From Rhodococcus sp. KBS0724 (lineage in GTDB: Bacteria > Actinomycetota > Actinomycetes > Mycobacteriales > Mycobacteriaceae): DNA of 64,000 nt. Each line of letters opens with the position of its first letter. The first letter of the stretch is position 1. The notes beneath the pieces are model-generated. The model was not told the DNA's origin and searched no databases. It worked only from the letters and a program-made list of their open reading frames with translations. Below are positions 38,307 through 48,740 of the stretch, piece after piece. A program made the translations under genes and the position numbers. Location of the stretch: contig NZ_VCBX02000001.1 of the NCBI RefSeq assembly GCF_005938745.2, positions 2,390,001-2,454,000 of the forward strand, written 5' to 3'.

Positions 38307-40007
38307 GTGGGGGATGTGCCGGTGGGGGATGTGCAACACCACGGAGCGGACGCTACCGCCGACGGTCTCCTGCTGCGCCGGTGGGCGCGACGCTCGGTCG
38401 ATTGCCTCGAGGAGCGGCGCGGAGAGATCAACAGCCTCAACGTCTTTCCCATCCCTGATTCCGACACCGGCACAAATCTGCTGTTCACGATGCGTGCCGC
38501 GCTCGATTCGGCGGAGGCTCTGGATGGCGACGTCACCAGCGCTACCCGCACTGCCAATGCGCTGGCGCGGGGCGCGGTGGCGGGAGCCCGCGGCAACTCC
38601 GGCGTCATCCTGTCCCAGGTGATTCGTGGGATCGCGGAGACGGTGCGCGGTGAGCGGATCAACGGGCGCGATCTCGCGGAAGCACTGCAGACGGGTACCG
38701 AGCTTGCGTCGCGTGCGGTGACGGACCTGGTCGAAGGCACCATCGTGACCGTTCTCCGGGCGTCGGGTGAAGCGGCCGCGCAGTGCGTCGGCGTGGATCT
38801 CCAGTCCGTTGCACTCGCCGCGGCAGACGCGGCGGCGCACGCCCTGGTCAAAACCCCACAGCAGCTCGACGTGCTTGCGTCGGCTGGTGTTGTGGATGCC
38901 GGTGGACTTGGCTTGCTGGTGATTTTGGACGCTTTGGTCGAGTCGGTGTCCGGGCGTTCACCGGATCGGGCGGAACTGGGCGCCGGCCGCAGTCACGGTC
39001 TGATCGCGGAGGTCAGCAGACGTGACCATGACTGGGACCGGAAATCGGGTCCGCTCGAGTGTGGCGACGATTCGGCGCAGGACTTCGAGGTGATGTACCT
39101 CGTTGACGAATCCGATGACGATCTGATGGCGGCCCTGCGCACCCGATTGGCGGTGCTCGGCGACTCGATTGTGATCGTCAGTGACGGATTCGGTGGTTGG
39201 TCGGTTCACGTGCATTGCTGTGATGCGGGCGCTGCGGTCGAGGCAGGCCTCGAAGCCGGCCGGGTGCACGGAATTCGGATCAGCAGTTTCCTCGTCGACG
39301 AACGTGATCAGTTGGTTGCCCGTCAGGAGATGAAGTTCCAGGGCCACGATGCGCGTGGTGTGCTCGCCGTTGTGGCCGGCGACGGCGCCGCGGCGCTGTT
39401 CGAGAGTGAAGGTGCCTCGGTGCTGCGATGCGACGACGCACCGGTGACCCGCGCGCAACTCCTGGGCCATATCCGCACCATGGATCGCACCGAAGTGCTG
39501 GTGCTGCCCAACGGCGCGCTGAGCGCTCAGGAACTGGTTGCGGTCAGTGCGGCGGCCCGAGATCCGCTGCACCAGGTGCTTCTGCTCTCGACATCCTCGA
39601 TGGTCCAGGGGTTGGCGGCACTGGCGGTCCACGACGGCAGTCGCAACGTCGCCGACGACGGATTCACCATGTCGGAGTCGGCAGCGGCTACTCGGTGGGG
39701 TTCCTTGCGGATCGCCGTCGAACGTTCTCTGACGTTTGTCGGAACCTGCGACCCGGGCGATGCGATCGGACTGATGGGGCACGAGGTGGTGGTCATCGGA
39801 CCGGACGTCGAGGCGTCCGCAGCGCGGTTGATCGATCTTGCGCTGGGATCGGGTGGCGAATTGGTCACACTGCTCATGGGCGCCGACGCCGCCGACGGCT
39901 TGGCCGAGCAGATGGAAGCGCATGTCATCAGCACCTACCCAGGCGTCGACGTGATGATTTATCAGGGCGGTCAGCCGGGGGATCTGTTTCAGCTGGGCGT
40001 GGAGTGA
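38307..40007 (+). CDS. DAK2-domain protein (FakA/YloV-like)
   Basis: 566-aa cytoplasmic protein, matching Rv2974c by position. The N-terminal DAK2/DhaL domain has NVFPIPDSDTGTNLLFTMR (metal-binding aspartates) and GAVAGARGNSGVILSQ, with VVDAGGLGLL near residue 195; the C-terminal FakA-type domain runs from about residue 240. In Firmicutes FakA phosphorylates fatty acids bound to FakB; that role here is inference. GTG 38307 is chosen for AGAGGGG about eight bases upstream. The first codons contain a tandem DNA repeat encoding VGDVPVGDV. Confidence 0.82.
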   Translation: MGDVPVGDVQHHGADATADGLLLRRWARRSVDCLEERRGEINSLNVFPIPDSDTGTNLLFTMRAALDSAEALDGDVTSATRTANALARGAVAGARGNSGVILSQVIRGIAETVRGERINGRDLAEALQTGTELASRAVTDLVEGTIVTVLRASGEAAAQCVGVDLQSVALAAADAAAHALVKTPQQLDVLASAGVVDAGGLGLLVILDALVESVSGRSPDRAELGAGRSHGLIAEVSRRDHDWDRKSGPLECGDDSAQDFEVMYLVDESDDDLMAALRTRLAVLGDSIVIVSDGFGGWSVHVHCCDAGAAVEAGLEAGRVHGIRISSFLVDERDQLVARQEMKFQGHDARGVLAVVAGDGAAALFESEGASVLRCDDAPVTRAQLLGHIRTMDRTEVLVLPNGALSAQELVAVSAAARDPLHQVLLLSTSSMVQGLAALAVHDGSRNVADDGFTMSESAAATRWGSLRIAVERSLTFVGTCDPGDAIGLMGHEVVVIGPDVEASAARLIDLALGSGGELVTLLMGADAADGLAEQMEAHVISTYPGVDVMIYQGGQPGDLFQLGVE

Positions 40008-40098
40008 GCGGTTTGTCGGGTAGTCCGGTGTGGAGCATGTGTGTCGGCGGCTACTGATATACGAATACCTGTGCATTTCGATCTGCGAGGAAACTGAC

Positions 40099-42360
40099 AT
40101 GGCAACGCTCGCCGACACCTTGGATCGGCTACTGGGAAAGAAGACCGCGGACGCGCTGGCCGAGGCCTTCGAGATCCACACGGTCGAGGATCTGCTGCGC
40201 CACTACCCGCACCGGTACGCGTCGGCCGGTAAGGAACTTGCCGACAAGGAGCCGCCGGAAGGCGAGCACATCACGATCATCGCTCGGGTGGCGTCCGCGA
40301 ACATCGTGAACATGAAGTCCCGGACGGGCCAGATGCTCAAGGTCTCGCTCACGACGGACACACAGACGGTCGACGTCACCTTCTTCAACCCGTACAAGGT
40401 GAAGCACGCCATCAAGCCCGGCGTACGGGCGATGTTCTCCGGCACGGTCAAGTACTTCCGGAACAAGTGGAGTCTGACGCACCCCAGTTATCTGATCCTG
40501 CCGGAACCTCGTGCAGGGGAAGAAGATTCGGTGATTCCCCTGAAGGCAGTCAAGGGTGCCGGTGATCTCGCGGGGCTGGCGCGTGCCAGTTCGGGGCCGG
40601 GCGCCGAACTCGACTACTCGATTTTCGAGCGTGAATTCATCCCGCTGTATCCGGCCACGCGCGAGGTGGAGAGCTGGACGATCATGCGGTGCGTCCGACA
40701 AGTTCTCGACCAACTTGATCCGATTCCCGAACCACTCCCGGCCGAGACTCTGGCCGAACATCATTTTGTCGGGTTGGACGAGGCCCTGAGAACGGTGCAC
40801 CTGCCCGACACCAAGGACGACATCGAACGTTCCCGCGAGCGATTGCGGTTCGACGAGGCGCTGTCGTTGCAATTGGTTCTGGCGATGCGGCGTCACGACA
40901 ATTCCGAGCGGGTGGCACCGGCGTGCCTGCCTGTCGCGGGCGGCATCGCCGAGCAGTTCGAGGAAATGTTGCCGTTCACCCTGACGGAAGGGCAGCAAGC
41001 CGTCGCCGCGGAGATCGCGGCCGATCTCTCGCAGACCCACCCCATGAGCAGACTCCTGCAAGGTGAGGTCGGCTCGGGTAAGACCATCGTGGCGCTGCGG
41101 GCGATGCTCCAAGCGGTTGACGCGGGATACCAATGCGCACTGCTCGCGCCCACCGAGGTACTGGCCAATCAGCATGCCAGGTCACTGCGCGCGATGATGG
41201 GCCCGCTCGCAACCGGGGGAGAGCTGGGTTCGGCCGAGCACTCCACTCGGATCGCCCTGCTCACCGGTTCACTCCCCGTCGCTGCGAAGCGTGCCGCACT
41301 TCTCGACGCGGTGACCGGTGCTGCGGGAATTGTCATCGGAACTCACGCTCTCATCCAGGACAGTGTCGAGTTCTTCAACCTCGGCATGGTTGTAGTGGAC
41401 GAGCAGCACAGGTTCGGAGTGGAGCAACGAGATCACCTACGCTCGCGAGCCCGCGACGGCCTGAGCCCCCACCTGCTGGTCATGACGGCTACTCCGATTC
41501 CGCGCACGATCGCGATGACGGTGCTCGGCGATCTGGAAGTGTCCACGTTGCGCGAATTGCCTCGTGGGCGTAGCCCGATCAAGAGCAGCGTCGTGCCGGC
41601 CAAGCAGAAACCCGCGTGGGTGGATCGGGCGTGGGCCAGGATTCGCGAGGACGTCGCAGACGGGCGTCAGGCCTACGTCGTGTGTTCTCGTATCGGTGAC
41701 GGCGAACCTGCTGCGGGCGAGGATCAGTTCACCGAGGAGAAGCAGCCCGAAACGAAGTCGGCCGTCGACGTTTTCGAGGAGTTGTCCAGCGGCCCGCTTT
41801 CCGATCTGCGCGTCGGTCTCCTGCACGGCCGCCTGCCCTCTGACGAGAAAGACGTTGTCATGAGCGCATTCAACGTCGGCGACATCGACGTACTCGTGTG
41901 TACCACCGTCGTGGAGGTCGGCGTGGACGTGCCGAACGCGACGGTCATGGTGATCGTCGACGCCGAGCGTTTCGGTGTCAGCCAACTACATCAGCTGCGT
42001 GGCCGAGTGGGGCGTGGAAAACACCAGGGACTGTGCATTCTCGTGACGGGAAGCAGCCCCGGCGGACCGGCGTACGAGCGACTATCCGCGGTAGCTGCCA
42101 CCAACGACGGCTTCGAACTGGCGCAACTCGATCTCGCGACGCGCCGTGAGGGAGACATCCTCGGAGCTGCCCAATCCGGCACGACATCCAACCTGCGATT
42201 GCTCTCGCTCATTGCGCACGGTGACATTCTCGAATCCGCGCGAGATTTCGCGACCGGGATTGTCGAACGGGACCCGACGCTCGCCCAGCATCCCGCACTG
42301 GCGTCGATGGTGAGCGCCGCCCTGGACTCCGATCGGATCGAGTATCTCGAGAAATCGTGA
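40099..42360 (+). CDS. recG: ATP-dependent DNA helicase RecG
   Basis: 753-aa superfamily-2 helicase that remodels stalled forks and branched DNA. An N-terminal OB wedge domain (EHITIIARVASANIV, VTFFNPY), Walker A LQGEVGSGKTIVAL, motif II VVDEQHRFGVEQR, motif III TATPIPRTIAMTVLG, and motif VI LHQLRGRVGRGKHQG. ATG 40099 has GAGGA seven bases upstream. Follows the FakA-like gene by 91 bases, as Rv2974c-recG in M. tuberculosis. Confidence 0.95.
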   Translation: MATLADTLDRLLGKKTADALAEAFEIHTVEDLLRHYPHRYASAGKELADKEPPEGEHITIIARVASANIVNMKSRTGQMLKVSLTTDTQTVDVTFFNPYKVKHAIKPGVRAMFSGTVKYFRNKWSLTHPSYLILPEPRAGEEDSVIPLKAVKGAGDLAGLARASSGPGAELDYSIFEREFIPLYPATREVESWTIMRCVRQVLDQLDPIPEPLPAETLAEHHFVGLDEALRTVHLPDTKDDIERSRERLRFDEALSLQLVLAMRRHDNSERVAPACLPVAGGIAEQFEEMLPFTLTEGQQAVAAEIAADLSQTHPMSRLLQGEVGSGKTIVALRAMLQAVDAGYQCALLAPTEVLANQHARSLRAMMGPLATGGELGSAEHSTRIALLTGSLPVAAKRAALLDAVTGAAGIVIGTHALIQDSVEFFNLGMVVVDEQHRFGVEQRDHLRSRARDGLSPHLLVMTATPIPRTIAMTVLGDLEVSTLRELPRGRSPIKSSVVPAKQKPAWVDRAWARIREDVADGRQAYVVCSRIGDGEPAAGEDQFTEEKQPETKSAVDVFEELSSGPLSDLRVGLLHGRLPSDEKDVVMSAFNVGDIDVLVCTTVVEVGVDVPNATVMVIVDAERFGVSQLHQLRGRVGRGKHQGLCILVTGSSPGGPAYERLSAVAATNDGFELAQLDLATRREGDILGAAQSGTTSNLRLLSLIAHGDILESARDFATGIVERDPTLAQHPALASMVSAALDSDRIEYLEKS

Positions 42361-42469
42361 GAAGTATGACGACGAACCGAATACGAATAGCCGCAGGACC
42401 ATCACGTTTGTTTCTCGATTCAGTTCTAAGATGTGGGACGCCGTGTGCTTGTGCAGACGGAATTCACGG

Positions 42470-42475
42470 TAGTTT
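42470..42475 (+). promoter_or_regulatory. -10 element implying a leaderless pyc transcript
   Basis: TAGTTT ends six bases before ATG 42482. The six bases between are TTCCCC and offer no Shine-Dalgarno site. Confidence 0.4.
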
Positions 42476-42481
42476 TTCCCC

Positions 42482-45400
42482 ATGTTCTCCAAAGTGCTCG
42501 TCGCGAACCGCGGCGAAATTGCGATCCGTGCATTCCGTGCCGCCTACGAACTAGGTGCTGGAACTGTTGCGGTGTTCCCGTACGAGGATCGGAACTCGAT
42601 CCACCGTCTGAAGTCCGATGAGAGTTATCAGATCGGGGAGAAGGGCCACCCGGTTCGGGCGTACCTGTCGGTGGAGGAGATCGTGGCCGCGGCACAAAAT
42701 GCCGGTGCCGATGCGATCTATCCGGGCTACGGGTTCCTGTCCGAGAATCCGGATCTGTCGGCGGCGTGCGCGGCGGCGGGCATCAAGTTCGTCGGCCCGT
42801 CCGCGGAGATCCTCGAGCTGACCGGTAACAAGGCGCGGGCGATTGCAGCGGCGAAGGCTGCGGGTCTTCCGGTGCTGGCGTCGTCGGAGCCCTCGTCCGA
42901 TATCGACGAGTTGCTCGCTGCCGCGGAGGACATGACGTTCCCGATTTTCGTGAAGGCCGTCGCCGGTGGTGGTGGCCGCGGTATGCGCCGCGTCGCCGAG
43001 CGGTCCCTGCTCAAGGAATCCATCGAAGCCGCGGCGCGTGAAGCGGAATCCGCTTTCGGTGATCCGACGGTGTTCCTCGAGCAGGCTGTCATCGACCCTC
43101 GCCACATCGAGGTGCAGATCCTCGCCGACGAGCACGGCAATGTCATTCACCTTTTCGAGCGTGACTGCTCGTTGCAGCGTCGCCACCAGAAGGTGATCGA
43201 GCTTGCTCCGGCCCCGAATCTGTCGGAGGAGTTGCGGGCCAAGATCTGCGCTGACGCTGTGGCTTTCGCGAAGCAGATCGGGTACACGTGCGCCGGTACG
43301 GTGGAGTTCCTTCTCGATACGCGTGGCAATCACGTGTTCATCGAGATGAATCCGCGAATCCAGGTGGAGCACACGGTCACCGAGGAGGTCACCGATGTCG
43401 ATCTGGTCCAGTCGCAGCTGCTCATCGCTTCGGGTTCGACACTCGACGACTTGGGTTTGACGCAGGATTCGATCAAGCTGCGCGGCGCGGCGTTGCAGTG
43501 CCGTATCACCACGGAGGACCCGGCCAACGGGTTTCGCCCGGACACGGGCCGGATTACCGCGTACCGCACCCCGGGCGGCGCCGGTATCCGTCTCGACGGC
43601 GGCGCGACTCTCGGCGCCGAGGTCGGTGCGTACTTCGACTCCATGCTCGTCAAGCTCACCTGCCGTGGGCGCGACCTCGAGGCCGCTGTGGCGCGGGCGC
43701 GCCGCGCGGTCACGGAGTTCCGTATCCGTGGTGTGTCGACGAATATCCCGTTCCTGCAGGCGGTTCTCGACGACCCGGACTTCAAGGCGGGCCGGGTGAC
43801 CACCTCGTTCATCGAGGAACGTCCGCACCTGTTGACGCAGCGTTCCTCGGCGGACCGCGGTACCAAGATCCTCACGTACCTTGCCGACGTCACGGTCAAC
43901 AAGCCGCATGGTGAGCGTCCGTCGGCGGTATATCCGCAGGACAAGTTGCCGAACATCGACCTGTCGACGCCGCCGCCGGCCGGTAGCCGTCAGCGGTTGC
44001 TCGAGCTCGGGCCGGAAGGCTTCGCGAAGGCGCTGCGCGAGCAGAAGGCCGTTGCAGTTACCGACACCACGTTCCGTGACGCACACCAGTCGCTGTTGGC
44101 GACGCGCGTGCGGACCAGCGGCCTGCTCGACGTCGCCGGTCACGTTGCCCGGTTGACGCCGGAGTTGCTGTCCATCGAGGCGTGGGGCGGCGCGACCTAC
44201 GATGTGGGACTTCGTTTCCTGCACGAGGATCCGTGGTACCGCCTCGCGGCGCTGCGTGAAGCGATCCCGAACATCAACCTGCAGATGTTGCTGCGTGGTC
44301 GAAACACGGTGGGCTACACGCCGTATCCGGAAAAGGTCACCCGCGCGTTCGTGCAGGAAGCCACCGACACCGGTATCGACATCTTCCGAATCTTCGACGC
44401 GCTCAACAACGTCGACCAGATGCGGCCCGCCATCGACGCGGTCCGTGAGACCGGTACGGCTCTCGCGGAGGTTGCGTTGAGTTACACCGGCGACCTGTCG
44501 GATCCGAACGAAACGCTCTACACCCTCGACTACTACCTGAAGCTGGCCGAGGAAATCGTCGACGCCGGCGCTCACGTGTTGGCGATCAAGGACATGGCCG
44601 GTCTGCTCCGCGCGCCGGCCGCGACGAAGCTCGTGACCGCGTTGCGCTCGAACTTCGATCTGCCGGTGCACGTGCACACGCACGACACCCCCGGTGGGCA
44701 GTTGGCGACGTACTTCGCTGCCTGGCAGGCGGGCGCCGACGCTGTCGACGGCGCGTCGGCGGCGTTGGCGGGCACCACCAGCCAGCCCGCGCTCTCGGCG
44801 ATCGTGGCGGCCGCGGCGCATTCGGAGTTCGACACCGGACTGAATTTGCAGAACGTGTGCGACCTCGAGCCGTACTGGGAGGCGCTGCGAAAGGTGTACG
44901 CGCCGTTCGAGTCCGGGCTACCGGCCCCGACCGGACGTGTCTACACGCACGAGATCCCCGGCGGTCAGCTCTCCAACCTCCGCACTCAGGCAGTGGCATT
45001 GGGCCTCGGTGACCGCTTCGAGGAAGTCGAAGCGAAGTACGCCGACGCCGACCGCATGCTCGGGCACCTGGTGAAGGTGACGCCGTCGTCGAAGGTTGTG
45101 GGCGACCTCGCCCTGCACCTCGTCGGCGCGGGTGTTCCGTCGGAAGAGTTTGCCGCGGACCCGGCGAAGTTCGACATCCCCGACTCGGTTGTCGGGTTCC
45201 TGCGCGGTGAGTTGGGTACCCCGCCCGGCGGCTGGCCGGAACCGTTCCGCAGCAAGGCACTAGAGGGTCGCGGCCCGGCCAAGCCGGAAACACCGCTCTC
45301 CGCTGCCGACGAGGCACTGCTCGAAGGTTCGTCGAAGGACCGTCAGGGCGCGTTGAACCGTCTGCTGTTCCCCGGCCCGACCAAGGAATTCCTCGAGCAC

Positions 45401-45886
45401 CGCGACAAGTACGGGGACACGTCCCGGCTCTCGGCGAACCAGTTCTTCTACGGCCTGCGCCGCGGCGAGGAGCATCGCGTCGAACTGACGCCGGGTGTTC
45501 AGTTGATCATCGGGCTCGAAGCGATCTCCGAACCCGACGAGCGTGGTTACCGCACTGTCATGTGCATCCTCAACGGGCAGTTGCGTCCGGTGTCCATCCG
45601 GGACCGGTCCATCGCCAGCGATGTGCCGGTGGCCGAGAAGGCCGACAAGAACAACCCAGGTCACGTCGCGGCGCCGTTCGCCGGTGTTGTCACGCTGGCT
45701 GTCGCGGAAGGTCAGAAGATCGAGGCCGGAGACACCGTCGCCACGATCGAAGCGATGAAGATGGAAGCGGCGATCACCTCACCGCGCGGCGGCATCGTCT
45801 CCCGCATCGCGATCAGCGCAGTCCAGCAGGTCGAAGGCGGTGACCTCCTCGTGGTCGTCTCCACCGGGGAGAGCGCCGCAGAGTGA
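42482..45886 (+). CDS. pyc: pyruvate carboxylase
   Basis: 1134-aa single-chain biotin enzyme that carboxylates pyruvate to oxaloacetate. Biotin carboxylase domain (residues 1-450: VAVFPYEDRNS, VKAVAGGGGRGMRRV, EMNPRIQVEHTVTE), carboxyltransferase domain (TDTTFRDAHQSLLATRVR, HVLAIKDMAGLLR, HVHTHDTPGGQL), and C-terminal biotinyl domain with IEAMKMEAAI, whose Lys is biotinylated. All domains are complete. It overlaps rsmD by four bases. Confidence 0.97.
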   Translation: MFSKVLVANRGEIAIRAFRAAYELGAGTVAVFPYEDRNSIHRLKSDESYQIGEKGHPVRAYLSVEEIVAAAQNAGADAIYPGYGFLSENPDLSAACAAAGIKFVGPSAEILELTGNKARAIAAAKAAGLPVLASSEPSSDIDELLAAAEDMTFPIFVKAVAGGGGRGMRRVAERSLLKESIEAAAREAESAFGDPTVFLEQAVIDPRHIEVQILADEHGNVIHLFERDCSLQRRHQKVIELAPAPNLSEELRAKICADAVAFAKQIGYTCAGTVEFLLDTRGNHVFIEMNPRIQVEHTVTEEVTDVDLVQSQLLIASGSTLDDLGLTQDSIKLRGAALQCRITTEDPANGFRPDTGRITAYRTPGGAGIRLDGGATLGAEVGAYFDSMLVKLTCRGRDLEAAVARARRAVTEFRIRGVSTNIPFLQAVLDDPDFKAGRVTTSFIEERPHLLTQRSSADRGTKILTYLADVTVNKPHGERPSAVYPQDKLPNIDLSTPPPAGSRQRLLELGPEGFAKALREQKAVAVTDTTFRDAHQSLLATRVRTSGLLDVAGHVARLTPELLSIEAWGGATYDVGLRFLHEDPWYRLAALREAIPNINLQMLLRGRNTVGYTPYPEKVTRAFVQEATDTGIDIFRIFDALNNVDQMRPAIDAVRETGTALAEVALSYTGDLSDPNETLYTLDYYLKLAEEIVDAGAHVLAIKDMAGLLRAPAATKLVTALRSNFDLPVHVHTHDTPGGQLATYFAAWQAGADAVDGASAALAGTTSQPALSAIVAAAAHSEFDTGLNLQNVCDLEPYWEALRKVYAPFESGLPAPTGRVYTHEIPGGQLSNLRTQAVALGLGDRFEEVEAKYADADRMLGHLVKVTPSSKVVGDLALHLVGAGVPSEEFAADPAKFDIPDSVVGFLRGELGTPPGGWPEPFRSKALEGRGPAKPETPLSAADEALLEGSSKDRQGALNRLLFPGPTKEFLEHRDKYGDTSRLSANQFFYGLRRGEEHRVELTPGVQLIIGLEAISEPDERGYRTVMCILNGQLRPVSIRDRSIASDVPVAEKADKNNPGHVAAPFAGVVTLAVAEGQKIEAGDTVATIEAMKMEAAITSPRGGIVSRIAISAVQQVEGGDLLVVVSTGESAAE

Positions 45887-46449
45887 CACGCATTATCTCG
45901 GGGCTCGCAGGCGGCCGCCGCCTGCGAGTCCCGCCGAGCGGAACCAGGCCCACCTCGGACCGGGTCCGCGAGGCTCTTTTCAGTGCGCTCGAAGCGCGTA
46001 TCGACCTCGACGGTTGTGCTGTCCTCGACCTGTTCGCCGGTTCCGGAGCCCTTGGCCTCGAGGCGCTCTCGCGTGGTGCCGAGCACGTGATGCTCGTCGA
46101 GTCCGATGCAAAAGCAGCAGCAGTGATCAAGGACAACATCGGTGTTGTCGGACTGCCGGGCGCGGTCCTGCGGGCAGCGCCGGTCGCGGCTGTCGTCTCC
46201 GGCCCGAGTGCTCGTGAATACGACATCGTCATCGCAGACCCGCCGTACGCGGTCACCGATGACGCGGTGGTATCCATCCTCCACAACCTTCAGTCCAACA
46301 ACTGGGTGGGGGACGGCACGATCGTCGTCCTCGAACGATCGTCCCGGTCGCCGGAGACCGTCTGGCCGGACGGGTTCGAACCCGTCAAGGCGAAGAAGTA
46401 CGGCGAAGCCCGGATCGAACTGGCAACCTGCTACGGTCTGGACTCATGA
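45883..46449 (+). CDS. rsmD: 16S rRNA (guanine(966)-N(2))-methyltransferase
   Basis: 188-aa SAM-dependent RNA methyltransferase. N-terminal [37 protein letters not shown] site [19 protein letters not shown] and catalytic [11 protein letters not shown] 45883 overlaps the pyc stop as GTGA, and coaD overlaps it in turn by four bases: pyc-rsmD-coaD form one operon. Confidence 0.94.
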   Translation: MTRIISGLAGGRRLRVPPSGTRPTSDRVREALFSALEARIDLDGCAVLDLFAGSGALGLEALSRGAEHVMLVESDAKAAAVIKDNIGVVGLPGAVLRAAPVAAVVSGPSAREYDIVIADPPYAVTDDAVVSILHNLQSNNWVGDGTIVVLERSSRSPETVWPDGFEPVKAKKYGEARIELATCYGLDS

Positions 46450-46940
46450 CTGGCGCCGTTTGCCCCGGATCCTTCGACCCTGTGACCAACGGTCACCTCG
46501 ACGTAATCGGAAGAGTTGCTGCGCAATTCGACGAGGTCGTGGTCACCGTGATGATCAACAAGAACAAGCGCGGAATGTTCACGGTCGAAGAGCGCATCGA
46601 GATGCTCGAAGACGCGACAAGCCACCTGCCCAACGTTCGAGTGACGTCCTGGCACGGGCTTCTGGTCGACTACGCGAAGCAAGAGGGCATCACCGCGATC
46701 GTCAAGGGTCTGCGCGGTGCCAACGACTTCGACTACGAACTGCAGATGGCGCAGATGAACAAGAAGCTCAGCGGCGTCGACACGTTGTTCGTCGCGACCA
46801 ACCCCACGTACAGCTACCTGTCCAGCTCGCTCGTCAAGGAAGTTGCCACCTTCGGTGGTGATGTCGCTGACATGTTGCCCGCAAAAGTGCACGCCCGTTT
46901 GCTCGACCGCATCGCGGAACGGGCAGCCGAAAACAGCTGA
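46446..46940 (+). CDS. coaD: phosphopantetheine adenylyltransferase
   Basis: 164 aa; penultimate step of coenzyme A synthesis. [16 protein letters not shown] holds the TNGH ATP motif; [20 protein letters not shown] and [13 protein letters not shown] (ISSTxxR-type motif) follow. Overlaps rsmD by four bases. Confidence 0.95.
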   Translation: MTGAVCPGSFDPVTNGHLDVIGRVAAQFDEVVVTVMINKNKRGMFTVEERIEMLEDATSHLPNVRVTSWHGLLVDYAKQEGITAIVKGLRGANDFDYELQMAQMNKKLSGVDTLFVATNPTYSYLSSSLVKEVATFGGDVADMLPAKVHARLLDRIAERAAENS

Positions 46941-47075
46941 TACCCGACACACCGCCCCCAGACGCACCTGGGGAGCCGATCTTCCGGCAAACTTGTCGTC
47001 AAGGAACGGGCGCAGATCCAGGTGGATCGGTGACGATGTGGGCCGATAGTTGGCCGGTGAAGATTGGGGTTGCTT

Positions 47076-47837
47076 GTGTACCGGGTATTCGAGGCGCTTG
47101 ACGAACTGGTCGCGATAGTCGAAGAGGCACGAGGCGTTCCGATGACTGCCGGGTGCGTCGTCCCACGTGGCGACGTGCTCGAGCTGCTCGACGATGTCCG
47201 TGATGCTATTCCGAGTGAGCTCGACGACGCCCAGGACGTCCTCGATCATCGCGACAAGTTGGTCTCGGACGCGCGTTCCACTGCCGACAAAACCGTCAGC
47301 AGCGCCAACGCGGAAGCAACGTCGACGGTCGAGAATGCCCGCGACGACGCCGATCGGATCCTGTCCGACGCCAAGGCTCAGGCAGACCGCATGGTTGCCG
47401 AGGCGAGCGCTCACGCCGACCAGCTGGTCGCCGACGCAGAGGTGGAAGCCGAACGCACGGTCACCGACGGTCGACGCGAGTACGACGCCGTCACTTCTCG
47501 TGCGCGCGACGAGTCCGATCGCATGATCGACGCCGGCAAGGCGTCGTACGACCGCTCGGTCTCCGAGGGCACTGCCGAGCAGGCACGCCTGGTTTCCCAG
47601 ACCGAGGTCGTCCAGACCGCACGCGCCGAGTCGGCTCGGGTGATCGACGCCGCGCACGCGGAATCCGACCGGATGCGATCGGAGTGCGACCTGTACGTCG
47701 ACACCAAACTTGCGGAGTTCGAGGAGTTCCTCAACGGGACTGTTCGATCCGTCGGCCGCGGTCGTCAGCAACTGCGGACGGGTTCGGGCGTACCGGACTA
47801 TCTCGATGACGATCGGCGTCAGGATCGACGACGCTAG
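47076..47837 (+). CDS. sepIVA: DivIVA-like septal protein SepIVA
   Basis: 253-aa predominantly coiled-coil protein, highly similar to mycobacterial Rv2927c, which regulates septation and cell-envelope synthesis (SepIVA, established knowledge). It begins MYRVFEALDELVAIVEEARG, then has a continuous helical region with repeated Asp-Ala-x-x-x-Ala-Asp-Arg pattern (DADRILSDAKAQADRMVAEA) and ends EFLNGTVRSVGRGRQQLRTG. GTG 47076 is chosen over TTG 47064 for agreement with the family N-terminus. Confidence 0.88.
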   Translation: MYRVFEALDELVAIVEEARGVPMTAGCVVPRGDVLELLDDVRDAIPSELDDAQDVLDHRDKLVSDARSTADKTVSSANAEATSTVENARDDADRILSDAKAQADRMVAEASAHADQLVADAEVEAERTVTDGRREYDAVTSRARDESDRMIDAGKASYDRSVSEGTAEQARLVSQTEVVQTARAESARVIDAAHAESDRMRSECDLYVDTKLAEFEEFLNGTVRSVGRGRQQLRTGSGVPDYLDDDRRQDRRR

Positions 47838-47924
47838 GGTCTTCATCCGGATTGGGCCTGCTGCGCACTCTCGGGTATTGTGGAGTGGTTGCCCATCCAG
47901 TTTCAGCAGTTAGGTGAGTTCTCT

Positions 47925-48536
47925 TTGTCAACGCATCGTCGTCATTCATCGCATCAGTCAACTGATGCGGGATTTTTGCTGGACACCGTCAAGTTAGGTC
48001 GGCGTCCAGGGTCGATGCGCACTGTCGAGAGAACGATCCAGTCGCCGAATCGCATCGGTCTCGATCTCATCGCGATCGAAGCTGGTTCGGACATAGATCT
48101 CGATCTTCGTATGGAAGCGGTATCCGAGGGCGTTCTCGTCACCGGTACCGTGCACGCACCCACTACGGGTGAGTGCTCACGGTGTCTCGAGCCGTTCACG
48201 AGCGTTGTGGACGTCTATCTCACGGAGTTGTTCGCTTACCCGGACAGCGTCACCGAGGAGACAACCGAGGAGGGCGAGGTTTACCAGGTCGAAGACGAAG
48301 AAATCGATCTGGAACCGGTCATCGTCGATGCAGTCGGACTGGCGCTTCCGCTCCAGCCTTTGTGCAGTGACGATTGCCTGGGATTGTGCTCAGAATGTGG
48401 CATTCGCCTGGCGATTGCGGAATCTGGGCATGGGCATGACATACTTGATCCTCGCTGGGCTGGTCTCGCGGCCAAATTTGGCGTGGAATCAAACACCAGT
48501 GAAAATCTTGTGATCACCGAAGCCGAGGAGAAGTAG
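47925..48536 (+). CDS. yceD: YceD family protein (DUF177)
   Basis: 203-aa protein of the DUF177/YceD family, involved in 23S rRNA handling in other organisms. Zinc-binding type cysteines: [10 protein letters not shown] and [13 protein letters not shown]; also a conserved acidic loop [17 protein letters not shown] 47925 is the likely start: AGGTGAG lies six bases upstream, while an in-frame GTG at 47880 has no site. It is three bases ahead of rpmF, the usual yceD-rpmF pair. Confidence 0.87.
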   Translation: MSTHRRHSSHQSTDAGFLLDTVKLGRRPGSMRTVERTIQSPNRIGLDLIAIEAGSDIDLDLRMEAVSEGVLVTGTVHAPTTGECSRCLEPFTSVVDVYLTELFAYPDSVTEETTEEGEVYQVEDEEIDLEPVIVDAVGLALPLQPLCSDDCLGLCSECGIRLAIAESGHGHDILDPRWAGLAAKFGVESNTSENLVITEAEEK

Positions 48537-48538
48537 AA

Positions 48539-48721
48539 GTGGCTGTCCCCAAGCGCAAAATGTCGCGATCCAACACGCGGTCGCGTCGTAGCCAGTGGAA
48601 GACCACTGTGCCCACCCTCGTTACCTGCCCCAACCGTGGCTGTGGCGAGCAGACCTTGCCCCACATCGCGTGCCCGTCCTGCGGTACGTACAAGGGCCGC
48701 CAGGTAACCGCTGCTGTCTAG
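48539..48721 (+). CDS. rpmF: 50S ribosomal protein L32
   Basis: 60 aa. [19 protein letters not shown], and a CxxxxC..CPSC arrangement (CPNRGC, CPSC) marking the zinc-binding form. GTG start just after the yceD stop, with AGGAGAAG ahead. Confidence 0.95.
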   Translation: MAVPKRKMSRSNTRSRRSQWKTTVPTLVTCPNRGCGEQTLPHIACPSCGTYKGRQVTAAV

Positions 48722-48740
48722 TTCTCCACGGAGAAAGACT

